DNA from: MGBC108787 sp964591225
GTDB taxonomy: Bacteria; Bacillota_I; Bacilli_A; RF39; UBA660
Direction of reading: 5' to 3'
Assembly: GCA_964591225.1 (NCBI GenBank)
Contig: CAZQAO010000014.1
Location: 1 to 18,626 of the forward strand
DNA: 18,626 nucleotides
Position numbers and translations under genes: made by a program. The stretch's first letter is position 1, and each line of letters starts with the position of its first letter. Below the pieces are notes generated by a model. The model saw only the letters and a list, made by a program, of their open reading frames with translations. It was not told the origin of the DNA and did no database searches. This document shows positions 1 through 8,000 of this stretch, one piece after another.

Positions 1-617
1 ACATTTAGAAAAGTAGGAGTCTTATTAACTATATAATAAGCATTTTGATAAATTAAATCTTTTTCTTCATTTAGAACACCATACATAAAAACTTCGATAT
101 GATGAGTCTTAAAATAATCAATCATTCGACAAGTAGCTAGATTATTTAATAAACAAATAAAATCAAAAGAATATTGTTCTTCACTATTTAAAACATAATT
201 TAAGACTCCTAATTTAGCTGGAACATGATATTCTTTTAATTTTTGGATAACATTATTATGAAAACTCATAATATAAATATTTTTATTTTGATACTTAGTA
301 ATTATTTTAATAAAATTGGGATAAGAAATACGAACATCTTTTATTTCTAATAACATAATTTTATTGGTATTTAGTTTTAAAACATCACTTAAACTAGGAA
401 GATTATATTCGTGTTTTAATTCTTTTAAAGTTTTAAGTTTAATTAAATCTTGATTAATAAAAGCATTATGATTTACTACAAATTGGTTATCTTTAGTTTC
501 TCTGACATCAAATTCAAAACCTGCAAAAAATTCTTCATCAATAGCATTTTGAAAAGATGCGAGAGTATTTTCCTTTATTTTATTTGTTCTTAAACCCCGA
601 TGTGCTATAAATTTCAA
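1..617 (-). CDS. Glycerophosphodiester phosphodiesterase (partial, 3' end off window)
   Basis: This is a GDPD-family TIM-barrel hydrolase, which splits glycerophosphodiesters into glycerol-3-phosphate and an alcohol. About 205 residues are visible before the window edge. Family motifs in order are HRG at residues 6-8, EN at 16-17, the metal-binding E-F-D at 35-37, the second catalytic His at 50 and LLEIK with Glu91. In most family members that second His is followed by Asp; here it is followed by Asn51. I chose the TTG start at 617-615. It gives the usual MKxIAHRG-like beginning and has an AGGTGA ribosome binding site (628-623) five bases upstream. A GTG at 626-624 is the alternative. There is no signal peptide, so the enzyme is probably cytoplasmic. 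It is the last visible gene of the lepA-hemW run, 22 bases after the preceding stop, and its start region lies inside a hairpin (see 616-652). The family call is firm; the substrate is unknown. Confidence 0.85.
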   Translation of the reverse strand, partial: MKFIAHRGLRTNKIKENTLASFQNAIDEEFFAGFEFDVRETKDNQFVVNHNAFINQDLIKLKTLKELKHEYNLPSLSDVLKLNTNKIMLLEIKDVRISYPNFIKIITKYQNKNIYIMSFHNNVIQKLKEYHVPAKLGVLNYVLNSEEQYSFDFICLLNNLATCRMIDYFKTHHIEVFMYGVLNEEKDLIYQNAYYIVNKTPTFLN

Positions 618-652
618 AAAAATCACCTAGTTAAATATACTAGATGATTTTT
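616..652 (-). promoter_or_regulatory. Hairpin covering a stop codon, an RBS and a U-tract
   Basis: Read on the minus strand, the arm at 652-639 pairs with the arm at 631-618 across a seven-base loop. The result is 14 pairs with a single U-G wobble. The 5' arm contains the TAG stop (642-640) of the upstream gene. The 3' arm contains the AGGTGA ribosome binding site (628-623) of the phosphodiesterase gene. A run of seven T (622-616) overlaps the 3' arm and reaches the TTG start. It could be a rho-independent terminator, or a translational coupling device in which ribosomes finishing the upstream gene open the binding site. The pairing is seen directly; the role is inferred. Confidence 0.6.
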
Positions 653-1107
653 ATTTTAGACTTCTTTTTATGAAATAAAAGACGATGACAGAGTATAATT
701 AGTAATAAACAAACACTAGGAATAATATATTGTTTATTTTCATAAATAAATTTATTTTTAATTTCCGGTTCCATAACAGGAGCAGAAGATACAACTTCAT
801 TACTATTTTTTAAGATATAAAAGTGATAATCTAACTGATCTTTATCTTTTATAACACTTAAAGTAACCATAGAATCATTTTCTAAATCTTGATTATTATT
901 AACAGCAACTGTTACTCCTTCTTCAACTTCGTAATTAAAATCAACTTGAAAAGTACTATCATCTAAAGTAATAGTATATTCAGTATTATATTTATCAAAA
1001 GGGAGCGATAATTCTCCATTTTTAATTTGGAGATTTTTTAAATATATATCTTCGGCATAGACTAAACTAGGAAAGATAAAAAAAAGAAGAAGTATTATTT
1101 TTTTCAT
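640..1107 (-). CDS. Secreted, membrane-anchored cadherin-like beta-sandwich protein
   Basis: This 155-residue protein has a clear signal peptide, with likely cleavage after VYA at residue 18. A single extracytoplasmic domain follows (about 21-100), starting LKNLQIKNGELSLPFD and continuing with a Y-T/Y-T strand pattern. This is the hallmark of the cadherin-like beta-sandwich fold (Pfam PF12733 type) common on surfaces of gut Bacillota. A short linker leads to a membrane segment at about 128-145 and a lysine-rich cytoplasmic tail (HKKKSKIK). It should therefore sit on the outer face of the membrane with its C-terminus inside. The ATG start has AGGTGA three bases upstream. It follows hemW by 13 bases and is probably co-transcribed with it. 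No enzyme motif is visible, so a role in adhesion or envelope organisation is only a guess. Confidence 0.75.
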   Translation of the reverse strand: MKKIILLLFFIFPSLVYAEDIYLKNLQIKNGELSLPFDKYNTEYTITLDDSTFQVDFNYEVEEGVTVAVNNNQDLENDSMVTLSVIKDKDQLDYHFYILKNSNEVVSSAPVMEPEIKNKFIYENKQYIIPSVCLLLIILCHRLLFHKKKSKIKII

Positions 1108-1120
1108 AAATCACCTAATT

Positions 1121-2206
1121 CTATATCATTTTTATTAATATTTCATTCATTACATATAGTTTGTCCGGATTTATAAAAATATTTCCTTTTTTTAATATTA
1201 AATCTTTATTTTTTAAAAGGGGTTTTATAGGATAAGCTTCTTCCATTTTAATATGATATAATTTTTCGAACTCTGTTAAGTTAATTCCTTTAATAAGACG
1301 AAAACCTAACATTAAATGATTATCCATAATATCTTTTTCGGTTAAAATATTTTTTTCATTGCTATAATCTCCAGCAAAATATTTGGATAACGATCTTGTA
1401 TTAGTATAACGAATTTTATCGACGTAACCAGAAGCTGAAGGACCAAAACCATAATATTCTTCATTATGCCAATATTTTAAATTATGAATCGATTCATTAC
1501 CTTTTAAAGCAAAATTACTTATTTCATAATGATCATACTTTTTCTTTTTTAATAAATTACAAATAGCTTTATACATTAATGATTCTGTTTCTTCATCTAC
1601 TTGTTTATAATTGCCAATATATAAAAGAGTATTAGGTTCAATCATTAAACTATAAGTACTAATATGATTTGGTTTTAGTTTTAATATCATTTTTAAATCT
1701 TGTATTACAGATTCAACAGTTTCAAAGTCAAAGCCATAGATAAAATCAACATTGATATTCATAAAACCATATTTTCGACATAAAATCATTTTTTCTAAAG
1801 CATCTTCAAAAGTATGGTCACGACCCATATATTTTAATTTTTGGGCATTTAAAGATTGAATCCCAATAGAAAGACGATTGACACCATTTTCTTTTAATTT
1901 ACTCAGTAATTCCTCCGTGATATCATTAAGATTACATTCAAAAGTAAATTCTTGTAAATTAGGACTATTTAGTCTTTTTAAGATTGTAAAAAAAGTATCT
2001 AAATATTTACTTGGTAAAACGGAAGGAGTTCCTCCTCCAACATAAATAGTATCTATTTCTTCATTCATATAGATATCATCAATTTCATCTTGTAAATTTT
2101 TTAAATAAAGATTAACCCAGTGTTCATTATAAAATGTTTTACAAAAATCACAATAAGAACAAATTGTTTTACAAAATGGGATATGAATATATACTCCTTT
2201 TGCCAT
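1121..2206 (-). CDS. hemW: Radical SAM haem chaperone HemW (HemN-like)
   Basis: At 361 residues this is close to the usual length of HemW, a radical SAM protein of the coproporphyrinogen oxidase-like family that binds haem and delivers it to target proteins. The N-terminal YIHIPFC start leads to the iron-sulfur motif C12-xxx-C16-xx-C19, followed by an additional Cys22. YVGGGTPS near residue 55 is the SAM-binding glycine motif. SIGIQS and the MGRDH stretch near 130 are also typical, and the C-terminal HemN-type domain follows. Family knowledge separates HemW from true HemN by the absence of the C-x-C arrangement, and here the fourth Cys is not at the HemN position. The start is ATG with GGGAGAG upstream. 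It sits downstream of lepA, as in many Bacillota, with two small genes in between. No haem biosynthesis genes are visible nearby. Confidence 0.88.
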   Translation of the reverse strand: MAKGVYIHIPFCKTICSYCDFCKTFYNEHWVNLYLKNLQDEIDDIYMNEEIDTIYVGGGTPSVLPSKYLDTFFTILKRLNSPNLQEFTFECNLNDITEELLSKLKENGVNRLSIGIQSLNAQKLKYMGRDHTFEDALEKMILCRKYGFMNINVDFIYGFDFETVESVIQDLKMILKLKPNHISTYSLMIEPNTLLYIGNYKQVDEETESLMYKAICNLLKKKKYDHYEISNFALKGNESIHNLKYWHNEEYYGFGPSASGYVDKIRYTNTRSLSKYFAGDYSNEKNILTEKDIMDNHLMLGFRLIKGINLTEFEKLYHIKMEEAYPIKPLLKNKDLILKKGNIFINPDKLYVMNEILIKMI

Positions 2207-2222
2207 TATTAACTTCTCTCCC

Positions 2223-2477
2223 TTATTTTTTCATTCCTTCAAACTCTTCTAATAATTGCCATTCTTTTTCTGGTATCTCAATATTTTCTAATACTTTTAA
2301 CATTTCTTCAGTACTAAAATGTTCGGTAGCCATCACAAAAAGAACAGTTCTTATTTCTTCAGAAATATCTTTTAATTCGGTATTTTGACTCGTTGTAATA
2401 GTTTGTAACTTAGCCATAGCTACCATTAATCTTTGATGTAACTCTGTTATTTCTTCTTTTCGCTCCATATTATTCAC
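2223..2477 (-). CDS. Small helical protein of unknown function
   Basis: This 84-residue acidic protein has no membrane segment and appears entirely alpha-helical (long runs of E, K, L, M). I do not recognise the family. The longest reading begins at GTG 2477-2475, which overlaps the stop of the upstream 208-residue gene (2472-2470). The ATG at 2468-2466 is an equally good start and would give 81 residues. Neither has a strong ribosome binding site of its own, so translation is probably coupled to the upstream gene. That makes a shared function with the upstream protein plausible. hemW begins 16 bases after its stop. It is probably real because spacing is tight on both sides and it fills the gap, but no function can be assigned. 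Confidence 0.6.
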   Translation of the reverse strand: MNNMERKEEITELHQRLMVAMAKLQTITTSQNTELKDISEEIRTVLFVMATEHFSTEEMLKVLENIEIPEKEWQLLEEFEGMKK

Positions 2478-3096
2478 TCATTTTTAATTTTCGAACATAT
2501 TCTTTAATAAATATTTGATTGTTTTTATAACAATAATCATTAAATCTTTCTATTTTTTCTTTAAAAATAGGATTTTTAAGGGCTAGTTCAGTTTCCATTT
2601 TATTTAAAGTTTGATGAGATCTTTTTAAAATACTTGCACCATTTCTAAAAGCCACAGCATATTTAAGACGAAATCTCGCAATAGCTTCTTTTTCTTCTTC
2701 GGTTAGTTCTTGAACTCTTTTATCTAAGGTTTTACTAACGACATAATCATCAATTAAATGCATGTGTTCTTTAATTTCGTTTCTAATTTCTGCGATTTGG
2801 TAATTATCTTGTTTCTTTTTAGCTAACCCTAGTTGTTGATATAACAACTTTCTTTTCTTTAAATATTGATATCCTTTGACATAAGCTACCCGAGCATTAA
2901 TTTCTTCTTCATTAATAGTTTCGTTATTTAATATATATAAGGGAAATTCGTATTTTTCCAATTGATTAAAGGTACTTTCAATATCTTCGCTGTCAGTTTT
3001 TAATAACTTGGCCATATTTTGGTAAGAAATACGGTAAGTAAGAGCTAACAAAATTAATTCTTCGATTTGATTGTATGATAAATCATTTATTTTCAT
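2470..3096 (-). CDS. Unknown helical protein with an HTH-like N-terminus
   Basis: This 208-residue cytoplasmic protein is strongly charged and predicted to be nearly all helix. Residues about 6-47 (SYNQIEELILLA...ISYQNMAKLLKT) have the spacing of a helix-turn-helix of the sigma-region-4 or small regulator type. Residues about 75-160 look like a long charged helical or coiled-coil stretch. I cannot name the family. It starts at ATG 3096 with an AAGGAGAG site, 11 bases after the lepA stop, and its own stop overlaps the start of the next small gene. In many Bacillota the dnaK-operon repressor gene hrcA lies near lepA and hemW, but this protein does not resemble HrcA in the motifs I can read. DNA binding is a weak inference. 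Confidence 0.65.
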   Translation of the reverse strand: MKINDLSYNQIEELILLALTYRISYQNMAKLLKTDSEDIESTFNQLEKYEFPLYILNNETINEEEINARVAYVKGYQYLKKRKLLYQQLGLAKKKQDNYQIAEIRNEIKEHMHLIDDYVVSKTLDKRVQELTEEEKEAIARFRLKYAVAFRNGASILKRSHQTLNKMETELALKNPIFKEKIERFNDYCYKNNQIFIKEYVRKLKMSE

Positions 3097-3107
3097 AATT
3101 CTCTCCT

Positions 3108-4904
3108 TTATTTATCTTCTTTTAATATTTCTAAGAAGGCTTCTTTCGGAACTTCAACATTTCCTAACATTTTCATCTTCTTTTTACCTTCTTTTTGTTT
3201 TTCTAGTAATTTTCTTTTTCGAGAGATATCTCCCCCATAGCATTTAGCCAAGACATTCTTTTTCATTGCACTAATATTTTCTCGAGCAATAACTTTCGAG
3301 CCTACACTCGCTTGAATTGGTACTTGAAACATTTGTCTGGGAATAATTTCTTTTAATCGTTCCACAATTTTTTGGCCTCTTGCATAAGCCAAATCTTTAT
3401 GTACAATAGTTGATAGTGCATCAACCGGTTGACCATTTAATAATATATCCATTTTAACTAATTTACTCTCTTTATATCCCGAAATTTCGTAATCAAAAGA
3501 GGCATAACCTTTAGTAGTACTTTTTAGTTTATCAAAAAAATCATAAACTATTTCTGATAAAGGAATTTCATAATGAATATTTACTCTCGTCGGATCTAAA
3601 TATTCCAAAGAATGATATATTCCTCTTTTATTTTGACATAATTCCATTATTGGTCCAATAAATTCACTAGGAACAATAATATTAGTATAAATATATGGTT
3701 CTTCAATTTTTTTAATGTATGTCGCATTAGGCATTTTATTGGGAGAATCAATATATTCTAATTCTTGATTAGTTTTTAAGACTTTATAAATAACACTAGG
3801 ACTAGTTACGATAATATCCAGATCAAACTCCCGTTCAATTCTCGTTTTTATAATATCCATATGCAAAAGACCTAAAAAACCAACCCGAAAACCAAAACCC
3901 AAAGCATCAGAAGTTTCTGGTTCATAAGTTAAAGCCGCATCATTTAATTTTAACTTTTCTAAAGCTTCTTTTAAAGCTTCATATTTATTCGGTTCAATAG
4001 GAAATATTCCCGAATAGACCATCGGTTTCATTTTCTTATAACCAGCTAAGGGAGTGGTAGCACTATTTTGTAAAGTAGTAATCGTATCTCCTACTTCAAT
4101 CGAAGAAATATCCTTAATACTGGCAATTACATAACCTACTTCGCCACTTACTAATTCATTTAATTTTTCTTCTTTTGGGGTATGAACTCCGAGTTCTGTT
4201 ACTTCATAACTAGCATTATTCGCCATCATTTTAATAACATCTTTATTTTTTAAAACGCCATCGACGATTTTAACTAACGCAACTACTCCTTTATAAGGAT
4301 CGAAAAAAGAATCAAAAATTAAAGCTCTTAAAGGTTTATCCTCATTATTTTGCGGAGGCTTGATTCTAGTTACAATTGCCTCTAGTAATTCTTGAACCCC
4401 TTCTCCCGTTTTCCCACTCGTTAGTAAAATTTCTTCTTCTTTAAAACCTAAAACTGTTTTTAATTCATTTTTAACTTTTACTATATCGGCATTAGGCAAA
4501 TCAATTTTATTAATAACAGGTATAATAGTTAAATTCATTTCCATAGCTAAATAAAGATTAGCTAAAGTTTGGGCTTCTATTCCTTGGGCAGCATCAACTA
4601 CTAATATTGCTCCTTCACAAGCTGCTAAACTTCTCGATACTTCATAAGAAAAATCGACATGTCCCGGAGTATCTATTAAATTTAAAATATAATCAGTATC
4701 TTGATATTTATAATTTAAACGAACAGCATTTAATTTAATCGTAATTCCCCGTTCTCGCTCTAAATCCATGCTATCTAAAAGTTGGTCTTTCATTTCCCGT
4801 TTATCGACAGCACCTGTAAGTTCTAACATCCGATCAGCTAACGTACTTTTACCATGATCAATATGAGCAATAATTGAAAAATTACGTATTCTTTCCTGTT
4901 TCAT
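3108..4904 (-). CDS. lepA: Elongation factor 4 (LepA), ribosome back-translocase GTPase
   Basis: LepA is a membrane-associated translational GTPase that acts on stalled or mistranslocated ribosomes. All family marks are visible: G1 AHIDHGKST at residues 13-21, the switch region RERGITIK near 53-60, G3 DTPGH near 78, G4 NKID near 132, domains II and III, the EF-G-like domain V, and the LepA-specific C-terminal domain with AKCYGGDISRKRKLLEKQK. The ATG at 4904-4902 gives 598 residues, the usual family length, and has GGGTG six bases upstream. A GTG at 4913 would add MLT but lies on that ribosome binding site. A TATAAT box is at 4928-4923, so this gene probably opens the lepA-hemW transcription unit. 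It shows no truncation or missing motif. Confidence 0.97.
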   Translation of the reverse strand: MKQERIRNFSIIAHIDHGKSTLADRMLELTGAVDKREMKDQLLDSMDLERERGITIKLNAVRLNYKYQDTDYILNLIDTPGHVDFSYEVSRSLAACEGAILVVDAAQGIEAQTLANLYLAMEMNLTIIPVINKIDLPNADIVKVKNELKTVLGFKEEEILLTSGKTGEGVQELLEAIVTRIKPPQNNEDKPLRALIFDSFFDPYKGVVALVKIVDGVLKNKDVIKMMANNASYEVTELGVHTPKEEKLNELVSGEVGYVIASIKDISSIEVGDTITTLQNSATTPLAGYKKMKPMVYSGIFPIEPNKYEALKEALEKLKLNDAALTYEPETSDALGFGFRVGFLGLLHMDIIKTRIEREFDLDIIVTSPSVIYKVLKTNQELEYIDSPNKMPNATYIKKIEEPYIYTNIIVPSEFIGPIMELCQNKRGIYHSLEYLDPTRVNIHYEIPLSEIVYDFFDKLKSTTKGYASFDYEISGYKESKLVKMDILLNGQPVDALSTIVHKDLAYARGQKIVERLKEIIPRQMFQVPIQASVGSKVIARENISAMKKNVLAKCYGGDISRKRKLLEKQKEGKKKMKMLGNVEVPKEAFLEILKEDK

Positions 4905-4922
4905 AGTTAACACCCAAATTCC

Positions 4923-4951
4923 ATTATACCTGATTTTAAGGAATATAGGAA
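4923..4951 (-). promoter_or_regulatory. Candidate sigma-A promoter of lepA
   Basis: On the minus strand a perfect TATAAT is at 4928-4923. With a 17-base spacer the -35 hexamer would be TTCCTA (4951-4946), a weak match. Transcription would begin near 4916, leaving a leader of about a dozen bases that consists mostly of the lepA ribosome binding site. The position, directly after the terminator of the upstream gene, supports a new transcription unit here. Confidence 0.5.
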
Positions 4952-4970
4952 GAAAAAATAGTTTCGCAAG

Positions 4971-4999
4971 AAAAAGCCAACCTTATTTTTAGGCTGGCT
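4971..4999 (-). terminator. Rho-independent terminator of the M26 protease gene
   Basis: On the minus strand AGCCAGCC (4999-4992) pairs with GGTTGGCT (4982-4975) across a nine-base A/T loop. This gives eight pairs with one G-T wobble, and the hairpin runs into a run of T (4975-4971). It lies between the assembly gap and the lepA promoter, where the end of the giant gene is expected. Confidence 0.8.
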
Positions 5000-5009
5000 A
5001 AATATTATT

Positions 5010-8000
5010 TTAGTTANNNNNNNNNNNNNNNNNNNNNNNNNNNNNNNNNNNNNNNNNNNNNNNNNNNNNNNNNNNNNNNNNNNNNNNNNNNNNNNNNNNN
5101 NNNNNNNNNNNNNNNNTTCCATCTCAGCGGCATCTTTTACTAAGGCATCATAGAATTTTTGAACATATTCTTTAACATTAATCATGCTATTAATATTACT
5201 CAAATTATCTTCTACTTTTTGAAATCTAGCTTTTTTATAATCATCAAAACTATTATATTGTCCATTAGTAATTTTTTTAAGGGCCATTAAATCAGTTTTT
5301 TTACCTTTTTCATCAGGATGGATGTTACTAGCAAATTCTAGGAAGCCATTATCATATCCGGCATAACCTAAGAATTCATAAGATAACCATTTTAAGGAAT
5401 AAGAATCAGGTCGACCATAATCATTATGTGGTTGATACCAGTGAACAGTATTGAATCCTTCACCACCATAAGAATTATCACCTCTAGTAGATTCTTTATA
5501 TAATCCTGGAGCAAGCATTAATTTATTGTCATATAAATCACTAACTTTTGCTAAATGCATGTTTTCAAAATCTTCTTTAGTTATTTCTTTATATTTAGTT
5601 CTCTTATAAGCTAGATGTTTTTTCTCAGCATCATTTATGTAAGTAGCCTCATCTGGATAAGATATTTGAACTGCTAACTTAGATTGTAACTCAGGAGTTA
5701 ATTGTAAGAATGCTCGACCTTCTAAGTAATCCATCATATAAATAGTATCAAATACTTTACCATAGAAGTCTTTTATCTTTTCAGGAGAATTAATTCTTTC
5801 TGGAGTAAGATTAGATCCGGCATGAAGATTACTATTAAAGTTAATGGATAAATTCATAGTTATTTCATTTTCACTAAATGATTGCATTAGGAAGTTATCA
5901 GCATAATCTTCGCCCCCAGCATCCCATCTTCGACCATTGTTTCTAAAGAATAACCGCGCATCTATATTATGAGCCGATTCATGAGACCAGGTTTTAAAGG
6001 TAACGTGACCAACATCAAACGTTCCATCAGTAGCTAGAGTACTATCTAAAATACCGGCGGCTTGCCACATAACAAGTTCACCATTAGCTCCGGCATTATT
6101 ACCATCAGCTGTTCCCCATAATCCAACAACATCACTAAAGTTTTTATGATAAGGCTCATTAGTAGCATTAGAAATATTGAATGTAGTTGTACCATCAGGA
6201 TTTTTAGTATATCTCTTATCTATTTGGAATACATGTAAATCATTAAATAATTTTTTATCTCCTAGAATAGAATAAGCAGTGGTATAATAAGCTTTCATTC
6301 TTCTAGTGTAAGTTTCAAGTCTTTCCTTAAAGGCTGCTACTTCTTCTGGATTAGTTGGATCTTTCATATAAACTCTTTGAGCTCCAATTAAGAATTGAGT
6401 TGGACCAGAAATTATATAGGCAGCTGTTTCCGGAAGTGTAAGAATTGGTAATACAAAATTGTAAACTCGGTAATTTTCTCCTCTTCTCGTATCAGCATTA
6501 CTGAAATGATCCCATAAACTATATTGAATTTCTGGATGACCATCAACTGGTAACTCAGCTAAAATACCTTTAAATTGACTGCGAGTCCATTCCTCAATCG
6601 AATGATTACTCAACTTCGTAACTAGATATTCTAAAAAGTCTGGTATCCGTTTTAATTTAGTATAACTTGATAACAAATTAGTATATTTCGTACTAGTTTC
6701 ATTACTATTAAAGCTAGCACCACTTGGATCAGCAAAATATAAACTAACGATTCGATCAAATGTTAAACTTTCATCAAAACCTTGCATGTTGAATAAGACA
6801 AAATCATAAACTTTCATGCCATCTATATCGACATCATAGAATCTTCTAAAATAGTTATAAGCATATAAAGCTTTTTCTATCTTATGATCTTTTTTAACTT
6901 CTCCCTCTAAATAACTATTAATAGCTTCATCATTAGTTGTATTTGTATAGTCACTATTAGATAAGAATTTTAAAACGAATTCTTTTAATTCTTTACTAGT
7001 TGTTTCATTATAGAAATCTTTAAAGATTCTATTATCAGCATTAGTAGTTAAAATATCTAAGTTATTAGTATAATCTAAACTCTTTAAATAATTAGTTAAA
7101 TTATTAACTACTTGAGAATCAGAATTGATAATGTAGTGTTTATAATTATAATCTATATTTAAATCATTTATACGATAAGTAGCAACCATATCATAGGTTT
7201 TATCAAAAGTAACATTATATTCTTTAGATTTACCACTTTCAAAGACTATTTTTAATTTAGTTATTTCTTTTAAGTTAGAAGTTGTTAAATAAGTAACTAT
7301 TTTACCATTATCTCCAATTGGAACAATATGACTTATTGTATCTTTTATTAATAATTCATCAGTAATTCCATTAGCACTTTGAATAATTTTATTATTATCA
7401 TAATAAGGCATTAATTTTTGTAAATTTTTATATAAATTTTCTTTTGAGGCATCATAGTTAGTATTTTCTATAAATTCATTTTTAACAGTAAAATCTTCGC
7501 CTTTTAATACAGGTAAATTAGAATAACTTATATTTTCTAACTCCCAAATACTACTATCAAAATGTAAAGTATCTTTGAAGAAATCAGATGTAATAGCATC
7601 TTTTTTAATAGTTTTAATATTGTTATCAGCATTACTAGTCATTTTTGATTCTTCTAATTCGTAAACGTTGGTAGCATTAATACCATTACCATGTACTCTT
7701 TTACCATTAGTACCATCTGCTAAACTTAATATATTATTAAATTTAGTATTATTTGCATTATTAGTATAACCTAAGATACCTGCTTTAGCAGTACCATTTC
7801 CATTATTCATAATTACATTACTATAACAGTTACTAAAACTTACGTTATTAGCTTGATTAACTTCTCCTACAATACCTCCAATGGCATCTAAATTACCTGA
7901 TACACTAGAGTTACTAATATAACAATTGGAAATTACAGTTTTGTCATAAGCAAAGCCAATGAAGCCACCTGTTCTTTTTCCTCCTGAAACATTACTATTG

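Noticed and set aside
2134..2388. Plus-strand open frame of 84 codons
   Set aside because: It lies antisense to hemW and the small helical gene, has no ribosome binding site, and its product looks like the complement of coding sequence.
4907..5016. Read-through tail of the giant protein beyond the gap, ending TAA at 4907
   Set aside because: The frame is set only by the arbitrary 100 N, and the tail crosses a terminator and the lepA promoter.
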